A DNA stretch of 64,000 nt from Alloyangia pacifica. Lineage in GTDB: Bacteria > Pseudomonadota > Alphaproteobacteria > Rhodobacterales > Rhodobacteraceae. The stretch spans positions 1-64,000 of the forward strand of contig NZ_FOZW01000009.1 of the NCBI RefSeq assembly GCF_900116195.1, in the 5' to 3' direction. Within the stretch, counting starts at the first letter, position 1, and every line of letters begins with the position of its first letter. Shown piece by piece: positions 44,422-52,916 of the stretch. The translations under genes were made by a program, and so were the position numbers. The notes below the pieces were generated by a model. The model worked only from the letters and a program-made list of their open reading frames with translations, was not told where the DNA came from and searched no databases.

Positions 44422-46005
44422 ATGCGGGAAGGGAGTTACACCTACAAGCTGTTCTCACGCAGCGATTTCAGTGCCTTCTGGGCACTGTTCACCGACAATC
44501 TGATCAACCTGATGGTGCTGGCGGGTGTCTGCCAGTTCGTCTTCGGCATGCCGTCCGAGATCGTCTATGGCCGCATCCTGCCCGGCGCGGCGGTGGCGAT
44601 CCTGTCGGGCGTCGCGGCCTATGTGGTGCTGGCCAAACGCGCCGCCGCGCGGCATGGGCGCGATGTCACGGCACTGCCCTACGGCATCTCGACGCCGGTG
44701 ATGTTCGTCTATCTCTTCGGGGTCATCGGTCCGATCTACTGGGCCACGAACGATCCGATGCTGGCGTGGCAGGTCGGCATCGGCGCGGGCTTCATGGGCG
44801 GTATCGTCGCCGCGCTCGGGGCCATTGTCGGGCCGTGGCTGAAGCGCGTCACGCCGCGCGCCGGGATGCTCGGCACGCTCTGCGGCATCGCGCTGGTCTT
44901 CATCGGCACCGTGCCTCTGGCGACGATCTTCGAGCAGCCCTACATCGGCTTTGCCTCGATGATCATCATCCTCTGGGGGCTCGTCGGGCGCTTCCGCCTG
45001 CCGTTCAATATCCCTGCGGGTCTTCTGGCGCTGATCGTCGGCACCGCCGTGGCCTTCAGCATCGGCGAAGCACGGATCAGCCTCGAGGGTACCGGCTTCT
45101 ACCCGCCGCTGCCCTATGTGGGTGATCTGATCGCGGGCATCCGGCACCTCTTTGCCAACCCCGAGCTTTTCCTCGTGCTGGTGCCGGTGCAGATCTACAA
45201 CTTCATCGAGACGATGAACAACGTCGAGAGCGCCGAAAGCGCCGGGGATCACTACCCGGTCGGCGTGTGCCAGATCACCGACGGGCTCGGCACCATGATC
45301 GGCGCGGTCTTCGGCTCGCCCTTCCCCACCACCGCCTATATCGGCCATCCGGCCTACAAGCGCATGGGCGCGCATGCGGGCTACATCATCGGGGTCGGGC
45401 TGGTGATCCCGCTGGCCGCCTTCCTCGGGCTTCTCGCGTTCCTCAACAACCTGATCCCCGAGGCCGCCGCCGCTCCGGTTCTGGTCTTCGTGGCGCTGAG
45501 CCTGATCACCAACACCGCCCATTGCGTGAAACCTGCACATATGGCTGCCGTCACCATCGCGATGATGCCGCATGTGTCATCCTTCCTGATGATCAAATGG
45601 GGCGCGCTGATGGGCGCGCTGCGGGCGACCGGTGTGGAAGGACTGCCGCAGCTGGGCGACGAAGCGCTGACGGCGGCCCTGCTGCAGCAGGGCGCGCATT
45701 TCGCCGGGCATCTCTCGCTCAGCCAGGGCGCGATCCTGACCGGGCTCATCTGGGGTGCCATCGTCGCAAGCGTGATTGACGGGCGGTTCCGCAATGCGGG
45801 CGGCTTCGCGCTCGCCGCCGCGCTGATGTCGCTGGTGGGGATCATCCACGGTGCCAGCCTGCACTGGCCCGCCCTCGGTCCGGTCTCGGCCGGTTACCTG
45901 ATCGCCGCCGCCTTCCTCTACATCTACCCGCTCTTCCACCGCGAGGGCGCGACGCAGAACGACAACGTGGTGCTCGACGAGCCGCCTGCCGCGCCCGCGG
46001 AGTGA
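44422..46005 (+). CDS. NCS2-family purine (xanthine/guanine-type) permease
   Basis: 527 residues, about 14 membrane spans. DNLINLMVLAGVCQFVFGMP, RDVTALPYGISTPV, NFIETMNNVESAESAG and GAVFGSPFPTTAYIGHPAYK are NCS2-superfamily motifs of the group related to AzgA-like permeases. It lies between xdhC and guanine deaminase, so it likely imports guanine, hypoxanthine or xanthine. It is a different subgroup from the second NCS2 permease at 54268. Confidence 0.85.
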   Translation: MREGSYTYKLFSRSDFSAFWALFTDNLINLMVLAGVCQFVFGMPSEIVYGRILPGAAVAILSGVAAYVVLAKRAAARHGRDVTALPYGISTPVMFVYLFGVIGPIYWATNDPMLAWQVGIGAGFMGGIVAALGAIVGPWLKRVTPRAGMLGTLCGIALVFIGTVPLATIFEQPYIGFASMIIILWGLVGRFRLPFNIPAGLLALIVGTAVAFSIGEARISLEGTGFYPPLPYVGDLIAGIRHLFANPELFLVLVPVQIYNFIETMNNVESAESAGDHYPVGVCQITDGLGTMIGAVFGSPFPTTAYIGHPAYKRMGAHAGYIIGVGLVIPLAAFLGLLAFLNNLIPEAAAAPVLVFVALSLITNTAHCVKPAHMAAVTIAMMPHVSSFLMIKWGALMGALRATGVEGLPQLGDEALTAALLQQGAHFAGHLSLSQGAILTGLIWGAIVASVIDGRFRNAGGFALAAALMSLVGIIHGASLHWPALGPVSAGYLIAAAFLYIYPLFHREGATQNDNVVLDEPPAAPAE

Positions 46006-46032
46006 TCCGGGCAGAGGCATCCCGAGCCCACC

Positions 46033-46073
46033 GGCGCGGGCCGAACCCCGGCCCGCGCCTCCTTTCTTCCTCC
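46033..46073 (+). terminator. Terminator-like hairpin with pyrimidine tract after the permease gene
   Basis: GGCGCGGGCC (46033-46042) and GGCCCGCGCC (46050-46059) form a perfect 10-base stem with a 7-base loop, followed by TCCTTTCTTCCTCC. It lies 27 bases after the stop and 38 bases before guaD, so guaD depends on readthrough or its own promoter. Confidence 0.65.
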
Positions 46074-46097
46074 CCAAGCCTGCCGAAAGGTACCCTC

Positions 46098-47435
46098 ATG
46101 AAGACCGACCAAGTGCTCCTGCGCGGGCGCATCCTCAGTTTCACCGCCGAACCGCAGGGCCCCGAGGACCAAACCGCCTACAGCTACATCGACGACGGCG
46201 CGATCCTGGTCGGCGGCGGGCTGATCCGCGCCACGGGCAGCTACGATCAACTGTCCCGGCAGGCGCCCGCGGTACCGGTGGTGGACCATCGCCCGCACCT
46301 GCTGATGCCCGGCTTCATCGACACGCATATCCACTACCCGCAGGTGCAGGTCATTGCCTCCTGGGGGGCGCAGCTGCTGGACTGGCTGAACAGCTACACC
46401 TTCCCCGAAGAGACCCGCTTTGCCGACCCAACCCATGCCGAGGCCATGGCCGAGTGGCTGATGGGCCAGCTTTGCGCGCATGGCACCACAACCGCGGTCG
46501 CCTACGCCTCGGTCCACGAAGCTTCGGCCGAGGCGTTCTTCGCTGCAGCCGCGCGTCGCGACATGCGTATGATCACGGGCAAGGTGATGATGGACCGCAA
46601 CGCCCCCGAGACGCTGCGCGACACGCCGCAATCGGGCTATGACGCGACCAAGCGGCTGATCGCCCGCTGGCATGGCAAGGGCCGCGCCAGCTATGCCATC
46701 ACGCCGCGTTTCGCCATCACCTCCAGCCCCGAGCAGATGGAGATGGCCGGCGCGCTCGCCGCCGAGCACCCCGAGTGCTACGTGCAGACCCACCTTTCCG
46801 AGAACCGTGACGAGATCGCCTATACGCTGAGCCTCTACCCCGACGCGCCCGACTACCTCGGCGTCTACGAGCGCTACGGGCTGCTTGGGCCCAAGGCGCT
46901 GCTCGGCCATTCCATCCATCTCGAGCCGCGCGAGATCGATCTCCTGGCCGAGACCGGGTCGCGACCGGTGTTCTGCCCGACCTCGAACCTCTTCCTCGGC
47001 AGCGGGCTCTTCGACGACGCCGGGCTGCGGGCGCGGGGGATTTGCAATGCCATCGCCACCGACGTCGGCGCGGGCACCAGCTACTCGATGCTGCAGACGC
47101 TGAACGAGGCCTACAAGGTGCTGCAATTACAGGGCCAGAAGCTGCACCCGCTTAACGCCTTCCACTGGATCACCCGCGGCAACGCCGTGGCGCTGGGGCT
47201 GGAAGACAAGATCGGCACGCTCGAGCCGGGGACCGAGGCGGACATCGTGGTGCTCGATTCCTCGGCCACCGAGCCCATGGCGCTGAGGATGCAGCGGACC
47301 GGGACGCTGAGCGAAGAGCTCTTCGTGCTGCAGATGCTGGGCGATGACCGCGCCGTGGCCGAAACCTATGTGGCGGGTGTGCCGCAAAAGCACGGAAGGC
47401 GCGCGGCACAGGCGCCGGAGTTGCAGCTGGCCTGA
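46098..47435 (+). CDS. guaD: Guanine deaminase
   Basis: 445 residues of the amidohydrolase superfamily. The zinc motif GFIDTHIHYPQ (His77, His79) is followed by IASWGAQLLDWLNSYTFPEE, which is specific for guanine deaminases. Later His in YVQTHLSENRDE and Asp in ATDVGAGTSYSMLQTL complete the metal site. It converts guanine to xanthine, feeding XdhAB. ATG at 46098 gives MKTDQVLLRG; the upstream in-frame extension is rejected as unrelated. Confidence 0.95.
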   Translation: MKTDQVLLRGRILSFTAEPQGPEDQTAYSYIDDGAILVGGGLIRATGSYDQLSRQAPAVPVVDHRPHLLMPGFIDTHIHYPQVQVIASWGAQLLDWLNSYTFPEETRFADPTHAEAMAEWLMGQLCAHGTTTAVAYASVHEASAEAFFAAAARRDMRMITGKVMMDRNAPETLRDTPQSGYDATKRLIARWHGKGRASYAITPRFAITSSPEQMEMAGALAAEHPECYVQTHLSENRDEIAYTLSLYPDAPDYLGVYERYGLLGPKALLGHSIHLEPREIDLLAETGSRPVFCPTSNLFLGSGLFDDAGLRARGICNAIATDVGAGTSYSMLQTLNEAYKVLQLQGQKLHPLNAFHWITRGNAVALGLEDKIGTLEPGTEADIVVLDSSATEPMALRMQRTGTLSEELFVLQMLGDDRAVAETYVAGVPQKHGRRAAQAPELQLA

Positions 47436-47472
47436 CGCGACTGCCCTGCCGCGTGGACACCGCCGTTGCGGC

Positions 47473-47500
47473 CAGTCTTTCCATGAATGCCGAAAGACTG
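47473..47500. promoter_or_regulatory. Inverted repeat upstream of allE, possible operator
   Basis: CAGTCTTTC (47473-47481) and GAAAGACTG (47492-47500), perfect 9-base arms with a 10-base spacer, 110 bases before the allE start. No T-run follows. GAAA/TTTC half-sites also occur in the bhcR-bhcA intergenic region, so it may bind the same IclR regulator. Confidence 0.4.
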
Positions 47501-47609
47501 AGCGCGATTATACCGGAATCCAAGAAAGTGTTTTCGGCTCTCGCCCTGTCGCACCCGGCGCGACCGCTGCCCATACTCACCACAAAGACCTCTCCGACCG
47601 GAACCAGAA

Positions 47610-48485
47610 ATGACCACCAATTACTACGCCCCCACCGGCGGCCACCCGCCGCAGACCCAGCTGCTGACCGACCGCGCGGTGTTCACCGACGCCTACGCCG
47701 TCATCCCCAAGGGCACGATGCGCGACATCGTCACCAGCTTCCTGCCGTTCTGGGAGGGCACCCGGCTCTGGGTGCTGTCGCGCCCGCTCAGCGGTTTTGC
47801 CGAGACCTTCTCGCAATACATCATGGAAGTGCAGCCGGGCGGCGGCTCCGACCATCCCGAGACCGACGCGGGCGCCGAGGGCGTGCTCTTCGTCGTGGAG
47901 GGCGAGGCCACGCTCACCGTCGAGGGCGAGACCCATGTGCTGCGCGAGGGCGGCTATGCCTTCCTGCCGCCCGCCACGCTCTGGACCCTGCGGAACAAGG
48001 GTGACGAGACCCTGCGCTTCCACTGGATCCGCAAGGCCTACGAGGCCGTGCCCGGCCTGCCCCACCCCGAGGTGATCATCGCCAACGAGCAGGACATCGC
48101 CCCCACCCCGATGCCCGGCACCGACGGCAAATGGGCGACCACCCGCTTCGTCGACCCCAGCGACCTGCGCCACGACATGCACGTCACCGTCGTGACCTTC
48201 GAGCCCGGCGCGGTGATCCCCTTCGCCGAGACCCATGTGATGGAGCACGGGCTCTACGTTCTGGAAGGCAAGGCGGTCTACCGGCTTAACCAGGACTGGG
48301 TCGAGGTCGAGGCCGGGGACTACATGTGGCTCCGCGCCTTCTGCCCGCAGGCCTGCTATGCAGGCGGTCCGGGACGCTTCCGCTACCTGCTCTACAAGGA
48401 CGTGAACCGGCACATGGCGCTGCGTCCCTCCGGCGCGACGCAGCCCATGCCCGCCCCGAGAAAAGTCACCGCACCGGCGGGGTAA
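47610..48485 (+). CDS. allE: (S)-ureidoglycine aminohydrolase
   Basis: 291 residues, a bicupin. The first cupin (YIMEVQPGGGSDHPETD, GVLFVVEGEATLTVEGE) and second cupin (VTFEPGAVIPFAETHVMEHG) carry the Mn-binding His/Glu residues; the C-terminal RYLLYKDVNRHM is characteristic of AllE (YlbA). It hydrolyses (S)-ureidoglycine to ureidoglycolate and ammonia. It is separated from guaD by 174 bases and converges with the IclR gene with a 20-base overlap. Confidence 0.93.
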   Translation: MTTNYYAPTGGHPPQTQLLTDRAVFTDAYAVIPKGTMRDIVTSFLPFWEGTRLWVLSRPLSGFAETFSQYIMEVQPGGGSDHPETDAGAEGVLFVVEGEATLTVEGETHVLREGGYAFLPPATLWTLRNKGDETLRFHWIRKAYEAVPGLPHPEVIIANEQDIAPTPMPGTDGKWATTRFVDPSDLRHDMHVTVVTFEPGAVIPFAETHVMEHGLYVLEGKAVYRLNQDWVEVEAGDYMWLRAFCPQACYAGGPGRFRYLLYKDVNRHMALRPSGATQPMPAPRKVTAPAG

Positions 48486-49308
48486 CCCCGCCAATCGCCG
48501 CCGTGAGTTCCTGAGCCGCGCGCATCACCGCGCGGCTCGTTGTGTCTGTCATGTCCTCTCGCATGCGGATTGTCGGGCCGGACACGGAAATCCCCGCCAC
48601 CGCCTCGCCCGAGGCATCGAAGACCGCCGCCGCGATGCACCGCATCCCGAGCGTCTTTTCCTCGGCATCAATGGAATAGCCCCGCGCCCGGATCGCCGAA
48701 AGATCGGCGCGCAACGCCTCCGGCTCGGCCAGCGTATGCGCGGTGAACCGCTCCATCTTCCGCGCCAGCAGCTTCTCCAAACGCTCCCCCGCCATCTCGG
48801 CCAGCAGCGCCTTGCCGATGCCCGAAGCATGCAGCGGCGACAACGTGCCCGGCGGGAAGAAGGCGCGGATGCTCTCATGCGTCTCGACCTGACTGACAAA
48901 CAGCACCGAAGCCTCGCGCACGATGCCGAGGTTTGCTGTCTCTCCTGTCTCTTCCATCAGCCCGCGCAGGACCGGTCGTGCCCGTTCGACGAGGCTGGTG
49001 CGGCGCAGGAAGCGTGCGCCGATGACGAAGGCCTGTGGGCCGATGTGCCAAAGCTGCTCGGCGGAGTCGAATTCAACCAGCCGCCGCCCCTCGAGGGTGA
49101 CCAGGATGCGGTAGACCGTCGCCGGGGACTGCTTCAGATCGCCCGCCAGTTCCGAGAGGGTCAGGCCGGGATGGGCGCTCAGGTAGTCCAGCACCGCCAT
49201 CGCCCGGTCGAGCGATTTGATCGTGTTCTGCGCGCTGTTGTCCTCCCAACCGCGCGGCCTGCCGCGGGCGCGGCGGGGGCTGGTTTCGGCATCTTTCGGA
49301 GAATCCAT
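48466..49308 (-). CDS. bhcR: IclR-family regulator, probable BhcR of the beta-hydroxyaspartate cycle
   Basis: 280 residues. Winged helix: IKSLDRAMAVLDYLSAHPGL and LSELAGDLKQSPATVYRILV; the IclR effector domain has GETANLGIVREASVLFVSQ and LHASGIGKALLAEM. It is divergent from bhcA, exactly the arrangement in Paracoccus denitrificans, where BhcR controls bhcABCD in response to glyoxylate. ATG at 49308 is preferred to 49344. Given the neighbouring ureide genes, an AllR-like role over allE is also possible since glyoxylate is the shared effector. Confidence 0.85.
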   Translation of the reverse strand: MDSPKDAETSPRRARGRPRGWEDNSAQNTIKSLDRAMAVLDYLSAHPGLTLSELAGDLKQSPATVYRILVTLEGRRLVEFDSAEQLWHIGPQAFVIGARFLRRTSLVERARPVLRGLMEETGETANLGIVREASVLFVSQVETHESIRAFFPPGTLSPLHASGIGKALLAEMAGERLEKLLARKMERFTAHTLAEPEALRADLSAIRARGYSIDAEEKTLGMRCIAAAVFDASGEAVAGISVSGPTIRMREDMTDTTSRAVMRAAQELTAAIGGVTPPVR

Positions 49309-49476
49309 CAAATTTCTTTCATTATATTTGAAAGCCGAATTCACGATATGAAAAAATCAAGCATCTGACAACGCTTGATATTATTAATCATCTCATTTCT
49401 GAAAAACGATTTCAAAAAAATTTCCTCGTACAATGAGCCGGTCTACGGTGCCTCTCAGCGACCAGAGGAGGTGGCC
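49309..49476. promoter_or_regulatory. AT-rich bhcR-bhcA control region with inverted repeats
   Basis: This 168-base region is sharply AT-rich compared with its neighbours. It contains CTTTCA-N7-TGAAAG (49316-49334), TCAAGC-N10-GCTTGA (49357-49378) and TGAAA-N5-TTTCA (49400-49414). The TGAAA/TTTCA arms recur, as expected for IclR-type palindromic operators. bhcA has a clear ribosome site GAGGAGGT before 49477. Exact -35/-10 boxes are not convincing. Confidence 0.6.
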
Positions 49477-50667
49477 ATGAGCTTCCAGAACCCCGTTTTC
49501 ATCCCGGGCCCGACCAACATCCCCGAGAGCCTGCGCAAGGCGTGCGACATGCCGACGATCGACCATCGCTCACCGCTGTTCGGGCAGATCCTGCACCCGG
49601 CGCGCGAGGGCGTGCGCCACGTGCTGAAGAGCGCCAGCGCCGAGGTCTTCATCTTTCCCTCGACCGGCACCGGCGGCTGGGAGACGGCGCTGACCAACAC
49701 GCTCTCGCCCGGCGATACCGTGCTGGCGGCGCGCAACGGCATGTTCAGCCACCGCTGGATCGACATGTGCCAGCGCCACGGGCTGACCGTCGAAGTTGTG
49801 GAGACCCCGTGGGGCGAAGGCCTGCCCGCGCAGCGCTACGCCGAGATCCTCGCCGCCGATAAAAGCCGCCGCATCAAGGCCGTGCTCGCCACCCACAACG
49901 AGACCGCCACCGGCGTGCGCTCGGATATCGCCGCCGTGCGCCGCGCGCTCGACGAGGCGGACCACCCGGCGTTGCTGTTTGTCGATGGCGTCAGCTCGAT
50001 TGCCTCGATGGATTTCCGGTTCGACGACTGGGGCGTCGACTGCGCCGTCACCGGCTCGCAGAAGGGCTTCATGCTGCCGCCGGGTCTCGCCATCGTCGGT
50101 TTCAGCGAAAAGGCCATGGCAGCCACGAAAACCGCGAAATTGCCGCGCACCTTCTTCGACGTGACCGACATGGCCAAGGGCTATGCCAACAACGCCTATC
50201 CCTACACCCCCGCCGTCGGCCTGCTGAACGGGCTGAACGAGTCCTGCCGGATGCTGCTGGACGAGGGGCTGGAGAATGTCTTCGCCCGTCATCACCGCAT
50301 TGCCGAGGGGGTGCGCGCCGCGGTGCGCGCCTGGGGGCTGGAGCTTTGCGCCGCCTCGCCCGAGGTCTACTCGGACACGGTCAGCGCGATCCGCACGCCG
50401 GAAGGGTTCAACGCCACCGACATCGTCAGCCACGCGGCGCAGACCTACGGCGTCGCCTTCGGCACCGGGCTCGGCGAGGTTGCTGGAAAAGTGTTCCGCA
50501 TAGGGCACCTGGGCAGCCTCACCGACGTCATGACCCTCTCCGGCCTTGCCTGCGCCGAGATGTGCATGAAGGATCTCGGGCTCGACATCGCGCTTGGCTC
50601 GGGCGTCGCAGCGGCGCAGGACTTCTACCGCGCCAACCCCGCGCTCGCCCGGAAGGAGGCCGCGTGA
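49477..50667 (+). CDS. bhcA: Aspartate-glyoxylate aminotransferase BhcA
   Basis: 396 residues, class V fold-I aminotransferase. PLP lysine Lys196 in VTGSQKGFMLPPG; N-terminus NPVFIPGPTNIPE; ATHNETATGVRSD as in serine/alanine-glyoxylate aminotransferases. The following genes bhcB, bhcC and bhcD identify it as BhcA, which makes glycine and oxaloacetate from glyoxylate and aspartate. A ureidoglycine-glyoxylate aminotransferase is the alternative, since it belongs to the same family, but operon context favours BhcA. It overlaps bhcB by one base. Confidence 0.93.
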   Translation: MSFQNPVFIPGPTNIPESLRKACDMPTIDHRSPLFGQILHPAREGVRHVLKSASAEVFIFPSTGTGGWETALTNTLSPGDTVLAARNGMFSHRWIDMCQRHGLTVEVVETPWGEGLPAQRYAEILAADKSRRIKAVLATHNETATGVRSDIAAVRRALDEADHPALLFVDGVSSIASMDFRFDDWGVDCAVTGSQKGFMLPPGLAIVGFSEKAMAATKTAKLPRTFFDVTDMAKGYANNAYPYTPAVGLLNGLNESCRMLLDEGLENVFARHHRIAEGVRAAVRAWGLELCAASPEVYSDTVSAIRTPEGFNATDIVSHAAQTYGVAFGTGLGEVAGKVFRIGHLGSLTDVMTLSGLACAEMCMKDLGLDIALGSGVAAAQDFYRANPALARKEAA

Positions 50668-51638
50668 TGAAGGATATTGCGCTGAACATCCCCACCTATG
50701 ACGACATGCTGGCGGCCCACGCCCGCATCGCGCCGCACATCCATCGCACCCCGGTGCTGACCTCGTCCTTCCTGAACGAGCTCACCGGCGCGCAGCTGTT
50801 CTTCAAGTGCGAGAACTTCCAGAAGGCCGGGGCCTTCAAGGTGCGCGGCGCCTCGAACGCCGTCTTCGGCCTCACCGATGCCGAGGCGGCCCGGGGCGTC
50901 TGCACGCACAGTTCCGGCAACCATGCGCTGTCGCTGAGCTACGCCGCCGGGCGGCGCGGCATCCCCTGCAACGTGGTCATGCCGCGCACCGCGCCGCAGG
51001 CCAAGAAGGACGCGGTGCGCGGCTACGGCGGCATTATCACAGAATGCGAGCCCTCTACCTCGTCCCGCGAGACGGTCTTTGCCGAGGTGCAGGCGGCCAC
51101 GGGCGGCGATTTCGTCCACCCCTACAACGATCCCCGCGTCATCGCCGGGCAAGGCACCTGCTCGCGCGAGTTCATGGAACAGACGGATGGGCTCGACATG
51201 GTGCTCGCCCCGATCGGCGGCGGCGGAATGATCTCGGGCACCTGCCTGACGCTCTCCACGCTCGCCCCCGAGGTGGAGGTCATCGCCGCCGAGCCCGAAC
51301 AGGCCGACGATGCCTACCGCAGCTTCAAGGCCGGGCACATCATCGCCGACGACGCGCCGGAGACGGTGGCCGACGGGCTGAAGGTGCCGCTCAAGGATCT
51401 GACCTGGCATTTCGTCTCGACCCACGTGAGCGACATCCTCACCGCCTCGGAAGAGGAAATCATCGAGGCAATGAAGCTGATCTGGAAGCGCATGAAGATC
51501 GTGATGGAGCCCAGCAGCGCGGTACCGCTTGCCACCATCCTCAAGAACCGCGACCGTTTCGCCGGAAAGCGCGTCGGTCTCATCATCACCGGCGGCAATG
51601 TCGATCTCGACCGCCTGCCCTGGACGCAAGGAGCCTGA
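50667..51638 (+). CDS. bhcB: beta-Hydroxyaspartate dehydratase BhcB
   Basis: 323 residues, fold-type II PLP enzyme related to serine racemase and threonine dehydratase. The PLP lysine is Lys58 in QKAGAFKVRGASNA; THSSGNHALSLSYAA and the glycine loop PIGGGGMISGT bind the cofactor phosphate. In the BHAC it dehydrates (2R,3S)-beta-hydroxyaspartate to iminosuccinate. ATG at 50667 overlaps the bhcA stop (TGATG). The next gene starts four bases after its stop. Confidence 0.93.
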   Translation: MKDIALNIPTYDDMLAAHARIAPHIHRTPVLTSSFLNELTGAQLFFKCENFQKAGAFKVRGASNAVFGLTDAEAARGVCTHSSGNHALSLSYAAGRRGIPCNVVMPRTAPQAKKDAVRGYGGIITECEPSTSSRETVFAEVQAATGGDFVHPYNDPRVIAGQGTCSREFMEQTDGLDMVLAPIGGGGMISGTCLTLSTLAPEVEVIAAEPEQADDAYRSFKAGHIIADDAPETVADGLKVPLKDLTWHFVSTHVSDILTASEEEIIEAMKLIWKRMKIVMEPSSAVPLATILKNRDRFAGKRVGLIITGGNVDLDRLPWTQGA

Positions 51639-51641
51639 GCC

Positions 51642-52805
51642 ATGAACGCACCCGTGACTTTCGACCAACTCGAGGTCGGCTATGACGTGCCGGCGCTGCC
51701 CGGCATGGACGCGTCAGACATCCAGACGCCCTGCCTCGTGCTCGATCTCGATGCGCTCGAGCGCAACATCCGCAAGATGGGCGACTACGCCCGCGCCCAC
51801 AACATGCGCCACCGCGTGCACGGCAAGATGCACAAGTCGGTGGACGTGGCGAAGCTGCAGATGCGGCTCGGCGGGGCCATCGGCGTGTGTTGCCAGAAGG
51901 TGTCGGAGGCCGAGGTCTTCGTGCGCGGCGGCATCAAGGACGTGCTGGTCTCGAACCAGGTGCGCGACGCGCGCAAGATCGACCGGCTGGCGCGGTTACC
52001 GAAGCTGGGCGCGAAGATCATTGTCTGCGTCGATGACCTCGCCAACGTCGCCGAGCTGTCGGAGGCCGCGCAGCGCCACGGCACCACGCTCGAATGCTTT
52101 GTCGAGATCGATTGCGGCGCGGGCCGTTGCGGTGTGACCACCGCCGAGGCGGTGGTGCAGATCGCGCAAGCCATCAACGCCGCCGCGGGGCTCAAGTTCA
52201 CCGGCATCCAAGCCTATCAGGGCGCGATGCAGCACCTCGACAGCTACGAGGCACGGCGCGAGAAACTGGCCGTCGCCATCGCTCAGGTCGAAGAGGCCGT
52301 GGCGGCGCTGGAAGCGGTGGGTCTGAAACCCGAGCTGGTCTCGGGCGGCGGCACCGGCAGCTATTATTTCGAGAGCAACTCCGGCGTCTACAACGAGCTC
52401 CAGTGCGGCTCGTATGCCTTCATGGATGCCGACTACGGCCGGATCCGCGACAAGGACGGCAACCGCATCGACAACGGCGAATGGGAGAATGCCTTCTTCA
52501 TTCTCACGCAGGTGATGAGCCACGCCAAATCCGACAAGGCGATCTGCGACGCTGGCCTCAAGGCGCAGTCGGTCGACAGCGGCCTGCCGGTGATCTACGG
52601 GCGCACCGACGTGGAATACGTCAAATGTTCCGACGAGCATGGCGTAATCGCGGATCCGAACGGCGTGCTGAAGGTCGGCGAGAAGCTGAAGCTGGTGCCC
52701 GGCCACTGCGATCCCACCGCCAACGTCCACGACTGGTACGTTGGCGTTCGCGGCGGCAAGGTCGAGACGCTCTGGCCGGTCTCCGCGCGCGGCAAGGCCT
52801 ACTGA
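51642..52805 (+). CDS. bhcC: beta-Hydroxyaspartate aldolase BhcC
   Basis: 387 residues, fold-type III (alanine racemase/D-threonine aldolase-like). The N-terminal TPCLVLDLDALERNIRKM and RVHGKMHKS, with probable PLP Lys62, are family motifs; the C-terminal PGHCDPTANVHDWYVGV carries the metal-binding His and Asp. It condenses glycine and glyoxylate to beta-hydroxyaspartate. A terminator-like hairpin separates it from bhcD. Confidence 0.93.
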   Translation: MNAPVTFDQLEVGYDVPALPGMDASDIQTPCLVLDLDALERNIRKMGDYARAHNMRHRVHGKMHKSVDVAKLQMRLGGAIGVCCQKVSEAEVFVRGGIKDVLVSNQVRDARKIDRLARLPKLGAKIIVCVDDLANVAELSEAAQRHGTTLECFVEIDCGAGRCGVTTAEAVVQIAQAINAAAGLKFTGIQAYQGAMQHLDSYEARREKLAVAIAQVEEAVAALEAVGLKPELVSGGGTGSYYFESNSGVYNELQCGSYAFMDADYGRIRDKDGNRIDNGEWENAFFILTQVMSHAKSDKAICDAGLKAQSVDSGLPVIYGRTDVEYVKCSDEHGVIADPNGVLKVGEKLKLVPGHCDPTANVHDWYVGVRGGKVETLWPVSARGKAY

Positions 52806-52857
52806 TCCTTCCCCGTTTCCCGTTGCCCCTGCCCGGTCCGACCTTCCGGGCACGCCT

Positions 52858-52902
52858 CGCCCGCGCGCTCCTCTGTCCCTGCGCGCGGGCGTCTTTTCTT
52901 TG
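52858..52902 (+). terminator. Terminator-like hairpin between bhcC and bhcD
   Basis: CGCCCGCGCG (52858-52867) pairs perfectly with CGCGCGGGCG (52882-52891); the loop is 14 bases and TCTTTTCTTTG follows. A second smaller stem TGCCCGG/CCGGGCA lies just upstream (52830-52852). It sits within the bhc operon, 15 bases before the bhcD ribosome site, so it could reduce bhcD expression. Confidence 0.6.
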
Positions 52903-52916
52903 AAAGGAGAGTTCCG

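Noticed and set aside
49477-50667. Ureidoglycine-glyoxylate aminotransferase instead of BhcA
   Set aside because: The family is the same and the ureide context is suggestive, but directly following bhcB, bhcC and bhcD and the divergent IclR gene match the BHAC operon exactly.
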